From assembly GCF_009695765.1 (NCBI RefSeq), contig NZ_VUNI01000002.1:62001-126000 (forward strand): a DNA stretch of 64,000 nt, in the 5' to 3' direction. Below, in pieces: positions 18,165-24,370 of this stretch. This DNA comes from Roseburia porci. Lineage in GTDB: Bacteria > Bacillota > Clostridia > Lachnospirales > Lachnospiraceae. A program made the translations under genes and the position numbers. The notes beneath the pieces are model-generated. The model was not told where the DNA came from and did no database searches. It was given only the letters and a program-made list of their open reading frames with translations. Numbering within the stretch: position 1 is the stretch's first letter; the number at the start of each line of letters is the position of its first letter.

Positions 18165-18953
18165 TTATTTGCCGTAGTTTACGGAGATGTCACCTGTGCC
18201 GTTGTCAACCGTAAATGTATTGGAGGAATCTCCTTTGGATTCATAGTGATCCTTATGAGAGTCGCCGTTTACGGTAACTTCACCGACACCGGTATCAAGT
18301 GTCATGTCATAGGAAGCAAGATCCTGTGAGACAGATACACTTACATCGCCAACGCTGGTATCAATTTCCATATTATCAAATGTGCAGTCTCTGACATCGA
18401 TATCTCCGGTTGAGGTGTCAATGCTGCAATCGCCAAGTGCGCTGTTTTCCAGGTCGAGATCACCGACTGAGAAATCAAGCGTACTTTTTTGTGCCTGAAT
18501 ATTCTGAAACAAAACATCTCCGACACTTCCGTCTGCGGTGAGATTGCTTAAAACAGCGCTTTCAGGAACAGTAATTGTGATTGCGCAATGGGTGCTTCCC
18601 CAGAAGTTGTTGTGTTTGCTCTTTTGTGTTACGGTAAGTGTTCCATGACTTACTTCATATTTCGGAATCAGGACCGCACGGTTGGTGTCATAGCTGATCG
18701 AATAAGAATCTCCGGTGGTAATGGTAAGATCGGATACGCTGATGTCGAGTTTCATATTGTCAAAAGAATCCAGCGTTTCTGTGGTCTGATTCAGGCTTTC
18801 TGACTCGGTGTCATTATCTCCGAGTATATGGGAGATAAACGGCTGTTCCGAGAAAAAGTGTACACCCCATCCGATGACATGATAGCAGGTGCCAGCGATG
18901 ATGCAGATAATGGTTATAATTGTAATAACTGTCAGATAAATATTTTTTTTCAT
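18165..18953 (-). CDS. Membrane-anchored DUF4097 beta-helix protein
   Basis: 262 aa. One N-terminal membrane segment (about 5-28, ITIITIICIIAGTCYHVIG), then an extracytoplasmic repeat domain in which SVGDV/STGDI/GVGEV/GTGDI motifs recur about every 20 residues, the hallmark of the DUF4097 putative adhesin or beta-helix fold. It is the distal gene of a padR-DUF1700-DUF4097 set, a common Firmicute arrangement thought to act in envelope homeostasis; the family's biochemical job is not settled. Confidence 0.88.
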   Translation of the reverse strand: MKKNIYLTVITIITIICIIAGTCYHVIGWGVHFFSEQPFISHILGDNDTESESLNQTTETLDSFDNMKLDISVSDLTITTGDSYSISYDTNRAVLIPKYEVSHGTLTVTQKSKHNNFWGSTHCAITITVPESAVLSNLTADGSVGDVLFQNIQAQKSTLDFSVGDLDLENSALGDCSIDTSTGDIDVRDCTFDNMEIDTSVGDVSVSVSQDLASYDMTLDTGVGEVTVNGDSHKDHYESKGDSSNTFTVDNGTGDISVNYGK

Positions 18954-19039
18954 AGCATTTCCCTTCTAAAATGATATTGCCAGTGGATCAATCATGTGCA
19001 ATGCACATAGTGTTACAGGTACAGAGAATCCGGATAAAA

Positions 19040-20050
19040 TCAGGATTCGTGATGATTGCCAAGAATGTTTTTTACAAGAGCATTGATAATTCCGGCAATT
19101 GGCCAGATGATCCAGGTAATATACCAGTCAAAGCTGAGAAAACTCCAGATCAGGTATAGGCATGTGACTGTAGGCCAGAAAACGCTCATAATTGCTGCAA
19201 TCGTTTTATTTTCGTAATGTGTGGTTTCCTGCTGTGACGGAACAAAATTAGCGCCGACGGTTCCGTGCTGGTTCAGCTTGAGAAGATGGTCAAATCCTCC
19301 GTTTTTGGTGCAGGTGAGGACAATCATAAATACACCGATCGCAACAAAAATGACGACAAATGCACCGGAAAGATCTTCCAGAAAATCACTGGAAAAATTC
19401 AAACAGTCGATCACGGCAGAAGGTACTGCGCTTAAGATGCAGAGCATGATTCCGACGGTGAGTAAAAGTGAATGTGTGGTGCGATAGCTTTCTTTCTGCT
19501 CATGGATGTATTTGGAAGTTGCAAAATCCGTACAATAAGGTTCTGTTTTCAGATATTCCCATTTGCCAAGTGTAAACGAAGCTGCGATAAAAAGTCCGAC
19601 TGCAGCTGCAATACATACGAACAGGAAAAGAATACTGAGAGCATCGGCAAATTCCGAGTGGAATGCGGTGTTATCTTCCAGAGCACTGGTAAAAATCGTG
19701 CCAACCGGAGAAATAATGCATAAAAGTACGGCAAGTGCCATCTGATATGCACGCTGTGCATTTTTCTTCAGATACTCCGAAGCTTCGTTCATTGGAAATA
19801 CTTTGGCGGTCGGAGTCGGATTGCCCGGATTCATATAACTCCGGATTCCAAGACTTTCTGCAAGTTCATCCAGATTGCCAAATTCAGAGATTACAATACC
19901 GATGGCTTCATTATCGGATTTTCCTTCTTTTTTTAATTCTGTGTACTTATCTTCCATCATCTGTGCCAGCTCATATTTGGCTTTCTGCACTTCCGGAGTG
20001 TTCGGTAATCTGGAAAACATGGATTCCAGATAATTTCTAATTGTTTCCAT
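19040..20050 (-). CDS. DUF1700-type membrane protein of the PadR operon
   Basis: 336 aa. N-terminal cytoplasmic helical domain (about 1-75, with LPNTPEVQKAKYELAQMMEDK and a conserved FGNLDELAESLGI end) typical of the HAAS/DUF1700 permease-prefix domain, followed by six or so membrane helices in three pairs. The ATG at 20050 has AAGGGGG 9 nt upstream and overlaps the padR stop by 14 bp, so the genes are coupled. Family knowledge says such proteins partner with PadR regulators and DUF4097 proteins; mechanism unknown. Confidence 0.85.
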   Translation of the reverse strand: METIRNYLESMFSRLPNTPEVQKAKYELAQMMEDKYTELKKEGKSDNEAIGIVISEFGNLDELAESLGIRSYMNPGNPTPTAKVFPMNEASEYLKKNAQRAYQMALAVLLCIISPVGTIFTSALEDNTAFHSEFADALSILFLFVCIAAAVGLFIAASFTLGKWEYLKTEPYCTDFATSKYIHEQKESYRTTHSLLLTVGIMLCILSAVPSAVIDCLNFSSDFLEDLSGAFVVIFVAIGVFMIVLTCTKNGGFDHLLKLNQHGTVGANFVPSQQETTHYENKTIAAIMSVFWPTVTCLYLIWSFLSFDWYITWIIWPIAGIINALVKNILGNHHES

Positions 20051-20393
20051 AGAGTGTTTCCCCCTTTTTAATAAACTTTTCAATAACTTCCTGTGTCAGA
20101 TTCCACTCATCACATTTGAGTTTATAGTAGGAGCGGCCGGCATCGGTAATGCGGTAATAGGTCCGCCGTTTCCCGTTGGACTGGTCGCTGTCGGAAAAGG
20201 ACTCGATGTATCCGTTCTTCTCCATTCTGGTAAATGCGGAGTAGAGTGTTGTTTCTTTTATTACATATTTTTCCTCGGATATCTGTCGGATCTGTTTGGA
20301 AATCTCGTAACCGTAGGACGGTTTTTCGCAGAGCAGACTTAAGATGATCGTGTCGTTGTATCCGCGGATGACATCACTGCTGATGTTGATCAT
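20037..20393 (-). CDS. PadR-family transcriptional regulator
   Basis: 118 aa winged-helix repressor. The sequence shows the family core (ILSLLCEKPSYGYEISKQI, TLYSAFTRMEKNGYIES, GKRRTYYRITDAG). The ATG at 20393 has GGAGGTG 5 nt upstream; an earlier in-frame ATG would bury that site. Four 14-bp direct repeats overlie the start region of its own promoter, so autoregulation is likely. It heads the operon with the DUF1700 and DUF4097 genes. Confidence 0.92.
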   Translation of the reverse strand: MINISSDVIRGYNDTIILSLLCEKPSYGYEISKQIRQISEEKYVIKETTLYSAFTRMEKNGYIESFSDSDQSNGKRRTYYRITDAGRSYYKLKCDEWNLTQEVIEKFIKKGETLYGNN

Positions 20394-20420
20394 TGCTTCA
20401 CCTCCATCATACTTCATCCA

Positions 20421-20499
20421 TCGTACTACGCGTATCGTACTACGTGTGCCGTACTATGTCTGTCGTAGTAAAAGTAACACGCAGGAAAATGAATGTCAA
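20421..20499 (-). promoter_or_regulatory. Sigma-A promoter with four 14-bp tandem operator repeats
   Basis: On the minus strand TTGACA (20494-20499) and TACTTT (20471-20476) are spaced by 17 bp. Four 14-bp units containing (T/C)CGTACTACG or close variants run head to tail at 20421-20434, 20435-20448, 20449-20462 and 20463-20476, the last covering the -10. This is a likely repressor-binding array for the PadR protein. Confidence 0.75.
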
Positions 20500-20545
20500 C
20501 AGAAATACGGAATTTTGCAAAATCTTAAGGTTTTGGAAAGGTAAC

Positions 20546-20585
20546 AAAAAGCCCCTTTCACTTGGACAGACCAGGGAAAAGGGGC
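20546..20585 (-). terminator. Terminator of the small peptide gene
   Basis: On the minus strand GCCCCTTT pairs with AAAGGGGC around a loop that can extend the stem, followed by TTTTTG. It closes the short peptide transcript. Confidence 0.88.
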
Positions 20586-20628
20586 GTATGATTCATTATT
20601 ATTGTATGTGATTTCAATGATTTTCATA

Positions 20629-20877
20629 TTATTCTTCGTCTTTACTTGGAAGATGATCTACGCATTTTTTAAAGTCGGATTTGCGGGCGGATTCTTCACC
20701 CGGAAGTGGTGTCGAACGTAATCCGGCGCTTTTGGAACATTCCTGACATGTGTCAGAGCCAGCACTTGCTTTGGTCCTTCCAAACCGGCATGTTTTTAAC
20801 GTGTCACCGCTTGCCATAAAGATTCCTTCTGCGCTGGTGGATAAAGATATTGCTTCTGGTTTTTCGTATTTTTTCAT
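20629..20877 (-). CDS. Small peptide with RiPP-like leader (putative precursor)
   Basis: 82 aa. It begins MKKYEKPEAISLSTSAEGIF and continues MASGD, a pattern shared by many small Lachnospiraceae/Clostridia proteins (KKYEKP...EG(V/I)(Y/F)xASG) that look like leader-bearing ribosomal peptides; the remainder carries four Cys (CRFG, DTCQEC, KKC) and many Ser, Lys and Pro. The ATG at 20877 follows AAGGAG by about 9 nt. It has its own promoter (TTTACA-17-TATAAT) and terminator and is therefore a dedicated short transcript. No radical SAM, LanM, protease or transporter lies next to it, so modification is only a guess. It could equally be a secreted or regulatory peptide. Confidence 0.7.
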   Translation of the reverse strand: MKKYEKPEAISLSTSAEGIFMASGDTLKTCRFGRTKASAGSDTCQECSKSAGLRSTPLPGEESARKSDFKKCVDHLPSKDEE

Positions 20878-20933
20878 AGGTATCACTCCTTAAATCATTC
20901 TGATGATCAATCCATAAATGTTTTTATTGACAA

Positions 20934-20962
20934 ATTATATCACCGGAAGATAGAGGTGTAAA
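20934..20962 (-). promoter_or_regulatory. Sigma-A promoter of the small peptide gene
   Basis: On the minus strand TTTACA (20957-20962), a 17-bp spacer and a perfect TATAAT (20934-20939), about 57 nt before the start codon. Confidence 0.75.
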
Positions 20963-21114
20963 TTTAATTGGGAAATGTATAAATGAAAATACAATCTGAA
21001 ATGTTGGAGCTGGTTGGAAACGCAGAGGTGATTATGATACAATAAAAATAGTTTTTATAAATTGTATTGTTGACAGACATAGTGGACGAAGCCTTGGCAT
21101 ATGGAGGAATGTGA

Positions 21115-21768
21115 ATGAAAAATCTATATTTATATCATGGTACTTCGGATAAAGTTGTCACTCCATTTTTCGGAGGAGGGGATGACAAGCATGATTATGG
21201 ACGTGGATTTTATTTAACAGAAAATCTGGATTTGGCGAAAGAGTGGGCTGTATGTAAGCCAAATGAGTCAAATGGATGGGTGCATAAGTATGAACTGGAT
21301 TATGATGGTTTAAAGATACTTGATTTTCAAGAAAAATCCATTTTGTCATGGCTTGCGGAACTTATGAAACATCGGGATGCTGCAAATTCAAAACGATATC
21401 GAATGCTGGCAGCTAAATTTATTGATAAATATGGAATAGACACCAGCGAATATGATGTAATAAAAGGATGGAGAGCAGATGCTTCGTATTTCTACATTGC
21501 AAAGGAATTTGTCCGGGATAATATCGATGTAGAAATTCTTGAACAGTTGCTTTCATTGGGAGGGCTGGGAATTCAGTATTGCATTAAGTCAGAACTGGCT
21601 TATACGCGGCTGCATGAGATAAATGAGGCATTAATTCCTGTTAATTATGAAGAATTCAACGATAAGTATAATCATCGAGATATTGAGGCAAGAAACAACA
21701 TGAGAAAACTTGTTGAATCGGATGCAAATAAAGTAACAAATGTATTTAGCACACTTTTTGAGAGGTGA
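21115..21768 (+). CDS. DUF3990 protein, ADP-ribosyltransferase-like
   Basis: 217 aa, soluble. The opening LYHGTSDKVVTP, then DYGRGFYLTENLDLAKEWA, then YDVIKGWRADASYF follow the DUF3990 pattern, which resembles the ADP-ribosyltransferase fold: an HxT-type motif I (YHGT), a GxGFYLT motif II and a later acidic motif. Whether it transfers ADP-ribose, and to what, is not shown by sequence. The C-terminal 80 residues are helical and may bind the partner encoded next. The gene starts a three-gene operon ending in a NADAR gene, a family linked to removing ADP-ribose, which makes a toxin or defence role plausible. The region appears more AT-rich than its neighbours. Confidence 0.78.
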   Translation: MKNLYLYHGTSDKVVTPFFGGGDDKHDYGRGFYLTENLDLAKEWAVCKPNESNGWVHKYELDYDGLKILDFQEKSILSWLAELMKHRDAANSKRYRMLAAKFIDKYGIDTSEYDVIKGWRADASYFYIAKEFVRDNIDVEILEQLLSLGGLGIQYCIKSELAYTRLHEINEALIPVNYEEFNDKYNHRDIEARNNMRKLVESDANKVTNVFSTLFER

Positions 21769-21773
21769 TATTC

Positions 21774-22193
21774 ATGAGAGCATATGCAGACGCATATTTA
21801 GACGATGTTGTGGAAAATCAGGGACAGTTATTTGACTTTGTAGCACAGACATATCCAGATAAAGATACAGAAGATTTTATAAACAAGTATATGTCCAGCA
21901 GAACAAGGCAATGTATCGATGAGTCTCAGGCATATGTGAATACAATGGATGCAAAAGAGTTATGGGAGTATTTTGTACGCACAGAACAATACAGGCTGAA
22001 ACCAGGCAAAGCATTACAGGGCTTCATGCCAGACTGGATAGGCGAATTTTATGCATACTATCAGTGGTTTTATAATATTCCAAGCCGTGAAGTTTTGGAA
22101 AAGGTTCCGCTTTCTTTTCTGAAAAAGGCATATTATGGGCTTCATGATCTGGAACTTGATCTGGCTGTAAAAAAGGTTGGCGAAGCAGAATGA
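21774..22193 (+). CDS. Unknown protein between DUF3990 and NADAR genes
   Basis: 139 aa, acidic, predicted all-helical, rich in Tyr, Asp and aromatic residues (ADAYLDDVVENQGQLFDFV, FMPDWIGEFYAYYQWFYNI). I do not recognise a family. The ATG lies 5 nt after the DUF3990 stop, with GAGAGGTG inside that gene's end as the ribosome binding site, and its stop overlaps the NADAR start (ATGA). Such tight packing suggests a dedicated partner: an antitoxin, inhibitor or specificity subunit. DUF3990 genes elsewhere are often paired with a small DUF3791 gene; this protein does not obviously look like that. Confidence 0.8.
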   Translation: MRAYADAYLDDVVENQGQLFDFVAQTYPDKDTEDFINKYMSSRTRQCIDESQAYVNTMDAKELWEYFVRTEQYRLKPGKALQGFMPDWIGEFYAYYQWFYNIPSREVLEKVPLSFLKKAYYGLHDLELDLAVKKVGEAE

Positions 22194-22675
22194 ATGTGAT
22201 TTGTTTTCATAATCCGGAAGAAGAAAATGGGTTTTTAAGTAATTGGTATCTTTCTGATTTCATGGCTGATGGGATGAAATTTTCATCCATGGAGCAGTTT
22301 ATGATGTATAAAAAGGCTGTGTGCTTTCAGGACATGGAGATGGCGCAGCAGATTTTGTCGACAAATGATGTCGCAGTAATGAAAGAATGTGGCCGCCAGG
22401 TGACTGGATACAATGACAGCATTTGGAGTGGAATACGTCAGATTATTGTATATGAAGGGTTACTGGCAAAATTTTCGCAAAATGATAATCTATGCAAAAA
22501 ATTGCTGGAAACGCAGGATGCCGTACTTGCAGAATGTGCAGTGAGAGACAGAATCTGGGGAATCGGTTTATCCATGACGGATCCGGCAAGACTGGATTTC
22601 ACGAAATGGAAAGGACTGAATCTGCTTGGATATACACTAATGATGGTACGAAATAATATCAAATTAAGAGCATAA
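22190..22675 (+). CDS. NADAR family protein (predicted ADP-ribose-processing enzyme)
   Basis: 161 aa YbiA/NADAR fold. Visible family motifs: GFLSNWYLSDF, FSSMEQFMMYKKAVCF, and the ECAVRDRIWGIGLS block near residue 115-128 that corresponds to the conserved (L)AExxxxDxxWGxG motif. NADAR enzymes act on N-glycosidic bonds of ADP-ribosylated or riboflavin-pathway compounds, and some remove ADP-ribose from guanosine in DNA as the antidote of DarT1-type toxins. Its 4-nt overlap (ATGA) with the preceding gene and its place after a transferase-like DUF3990 gene suggest it reverses that protein's modification. A housekeeping role is the alternative. Confidence 0.85.
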   Translation: MNVICFHNPEEENGFLSNWYLSDFMADGMKFSSMEQFMMYKKAVCFQDMEMAQQILSTNDVAVMKECGRQVTGYNDSIWSGIRQIIVYEGLLAKFSQNDNLCKKLLETQDAVLAECAVRDRIWGIGLSMTDPARLDFTKWKGLNLLGYTLMMVRNNIKLRA

Positions 22676-22698
22676 TCTGGTGAAAATAGGAGGCACTT

Positions 22699-23001
22699 AT
22701 GATAAGACATATTTTATTCTGGAATTATACGAAAAAAGTAAAAGACGAAGGAAAAGAAGCTGAAATGCTCCGTTTCCTGCAAGATTCCGTGGAGACAATG
22801 AACGGAAATATTGATGGATTGCTTCATGCAGAAATCGGACCGAACGTTGCTGGAGGTTATGATCTGGTGTTTTATGCTGAACTTCGCGATGAAGAGTCGC
22901 TCAAAGCATTCAGGGATCATCCACTTCATGTCGCACATCGTGAACGCTGCAGGGATATCGTGACAGACCGTCTGTGTGGCGATCTTGCGACAACGTTATA
23001 G
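22699..23001 (+). CDS. Dabb family (stress-responsive alpha/beta barrel) protein
   Basis: 100 aa. MIRHILFWNY at the start and DLVFYAELRDEESLKAFRDHPLHVAH in the second half are typical of the dimeric Dabb domain, a small ferredoxin-like fold of varied function. A good GGAGG site lies upstream. It is 23 nt after the NADAR gene and may be on the same transcript, but the family is common as a stand-alone gene, so membership of the ADP-ribosylation module is uncertain. Confidence 0.88.
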   Translation: MIRHILFWNYTKKVKDEGKEAEMLRFLQDSVETMNGNIDGLLHAEIGPNVAGGYDLVFYAELRDEESLKAFRDHPLHVAHRERCRDIVTDRLCGDLATTL

Positions 23002-23024
23002 AAGTTTGCAGGGCTCGGTATTGC

Positions 23025-23201
23025 GGGATTCTCCGTAATGTGGTGAAAAATCTCCCCTACCGCTAAAATAACAAGAAAACATCTCATAAATAACGCCAAT
23101 TCTCCGTAGACAGGTCATTCTGCTCGATTACACCGCCAAATATGCAAAAATTGTCGGTGTGATCAAGGATTTTTTCCTGTTTACGGAGAATTGGCATTTT
23201 A
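23025..23201. repeat. 177-bp structured repeat, copy 1
   Basis: Copy 1 of an element repeated in direct orientation at 25774-25950, with about 15 differences in 177 aligned bases by eye and no length change. It contains a 20-bp stem (GCCAATTCTCCGTAGACAGG from 23094, closing at about 23195 with one G-T) and an inner 10-bp stem (GATTACACCG with CGGTGTGATC). The 10-mer ATTCTCCGTA occurs twice directly and once inverted. It carries no ORF. Confidence 0.85.
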
Positions 23202-23223
23202 CTATGGTCTTTCGATTGTGCTT

Positions 23224-23655
23224 CTAATGAAAAGGCTTTTTTGCCTTGATCTTTGTAAATTCAATAATTTCTTTCTTATCTTCCTCAGAAATCTTATCAA
23301 AATAAAAGAGCAGTTCGCGCTCTAAATTGGTGTTGAACATATATTTTTTCTTGTTCGATGGTTCATTAAAAAATTCAAGAAATTCTGCAAGATCGGTGCT
23401 GGTCTGCGTTGGAGCAGGTGCATCATAGGACTCATCCCGGTCAATGTCAATTGTCAGATGCAGCAGATCGTCAATCGAAATATTATAAAGCCCGGCAAGT
23501 TTATAGAGTGCTTTAGCGTCCGGAGTCCGCTTCCCCGTCTCATAATGACTGTAGGTCTGTCTCACAACACCGAGTACTTCGGCAACATAATCCTGCGTGT
23601 AATTGTTGATTTTACGCAATTCTTTCAGCTTCTGTGGAAGCAATTTGCTCTTCAT
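23224..23655 (-). CDS. XRE-family transcriptional regulator
   Basis: 143 aa. N-terminal helix-turn-helix (about 5-62: LKELRKINNYTQDYVAEVLG, VVRQTYSHYETGKRTPD, YNISIDDLL), then an acidic helical C-terminal part of unknown use. The ATG at 23655 is chosen for the AAAGGGGG site 10 nt upstream; the earlier ATG at 23676 overlaps that site. It is divergent from the csrA-like and flagellin genes and the 333-bp gap carries palindromes, so it probably controls itself and them. Confidence 0.9.
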   Translation of the reverse strand: MKSKLLPQKLKELRKINNYTQDYVAEVLGVVRQTYSHYETGKRTPDAKALYKLAGLYNISIDDLLHLTIDIDRDESYDAPAPTQTSTDLAEFLEFFNEPSNKKKYMFNTNLERELLFYFDKISEEDKKEIIEFTKIKAKKPFH

Positions 23656-23768
23656 ATAAAAATAACCCCCTTTCATTTAAGTATATTTTTATTGTCCTAT
23701 TGGATGTTACAATACGTAGCAAATGCAACAACAAAAGTTAAAATGTTAATTGAAATAAGGCAAAAACA

Positions 23769-23837
23769 GTAACAGATTGTTACGCATATAAATGTAATAT
23801 GTGTAATTTTGCATAAAAAATTAACATACGTATGTTA
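23769..23837. promoter_or_regulatory. Palindromic putative operators in the XRE/csrA-like divergent region
   Basis: GTAACA-GAT-TGTTAC at 23769-23783 and a perfect 16-bp palindrome TAACATACGTATGTTA at 23822-23837 share the TAACA/TGTTA half-site. Several more GTAGCAA/GTAACA-like words occur in this very AT-rich gap between 23656 and 23988. They suit binding by the adjacent XRE regulator. Confidence 0.55.
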
Positions 23838-23898
23838 CAGAAAATGGATTTTTATTGTTAAAAAGCAACAAACTGTAGCAAAAATAAAAATAAGATGT

Positions 23899-23925
23899 TA
23901 ATATATGGTTGCATAATGACGATAT
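23899..23925 (+). promoter_or_regulatory. Possible sigma-28 promoter for the csrA-like gene and flagellin
   Basis: TAAT (23899-23902), 15-bp spacer, GACGATAT (23918-23925), against the TAAA-N15-GCCGATAT pattern of flagellar sigma-28. One mismatch in each element; weaker than the other sigma-28 sites in the window. Confidence 0.45.
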
Positions 23926-23988
23926 AAAGGATACAAAACGTAGCAAATGGAATTGCAAATAAAATGCAACACCGAACATGGAGGGAAA

Positions 23989-24246
23989 ATGTTAAAGATT
24001 TCATTAAAAGAAGGACAATATGTAAATATTGGTGATGACATTCGTGTTGTCTATGTAGGGGGATCCGGCAATCATGGAAGGCTTTTGATTGATGCACCCA
24101 GAGAGATAAGAATTGCTAGAAGCACGGTGGAGCAGAATCCGGAGCGTAAAAAAGATACCTATTATCCAGAACCTGAAATTTCCAGACAGGCGCAGAATGA
24201 GATCCGGCGGATCTTGTGGAACGAACGTCAGAAAGGGAAAAACTAA
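23989..24246 (+). CDS. Divergent CsrA-family protein with C-terminal extension
   Basis: 85 aa. The first 50 residues align with CsrA (MLKISLKEGQYVNIGDDIRV, then LLIDAPREIRIAR), a dimeric RNA-binding regulator that blocks translation by covering GGA motifs near the Shine-Dalgarno site. Arg44 of the RNA-binding surface is kept (IAR) but the N-terminal RNA-contact Arg6 is Leu. A 35-residue charged tail replaces the usual short end. The start is the ATG at 23989, with GGAGGG just before it; the family begins exactly here. It lies 124 nt before a flagellin gene and is distinct from the canonical csrA at 55851, so it is probably a flagellin-specific variant. Confidence 0.82.
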   Translation: MLKISLKEGQYVNIGDDIRVVYVGGSGNHGRLLIDAPREIRIARSTVEQNPERKKDTYYPEPEISRQAQNEIRRILWNERQKGKN

Positions 24247-24304
24247 CTTTCGGTAATAAACAGGGAGACACCCGGGAAGCTCTGTTTGTTATAAATAGAC
24301 ATCT

Positions 24305-24364
24305 CTCCGGAAAAGGATTTCCGGAGATCATTCATAATAACCCGCAATGCGGGACAAGGAGGAT
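24305..24364 (+). promoter_or_regulatory. CsrA-type binding hairpins in the flagellin leader
   Basis: An 8-bp stem CTCCGGAA (24305-24312) closes with TTCCGGAG (24319-24326) around the loop AAGGAT, an ideal CsrA-site presentation. A second small hairpin CCCGC/GCGGG (24341-24353) abuts ACAAGGAGGAT (24354-24364), which matches the CsrA consensus ACARGGA and includes the Shine-Dalgarno site. Upstream, GGGAG and GGGAA lie in a weaker stem at about 24256-24290. Confidence 0.7.
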
Positions 24365-24370
24365 CATATT

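Noticed and set aside
20421-20476. CRISPR or replication iterons
   Set aside because: The four 14-bp units have no spacers and lie exactly on a promoter, without replication genes or DnaA boxes nearby.
21115-23001. Prophage or integrative element
   Set aside because: No integrase, terminase, structural genes or attachment-site repeats were seen; the AT-rich accessory operon alone is not enough.
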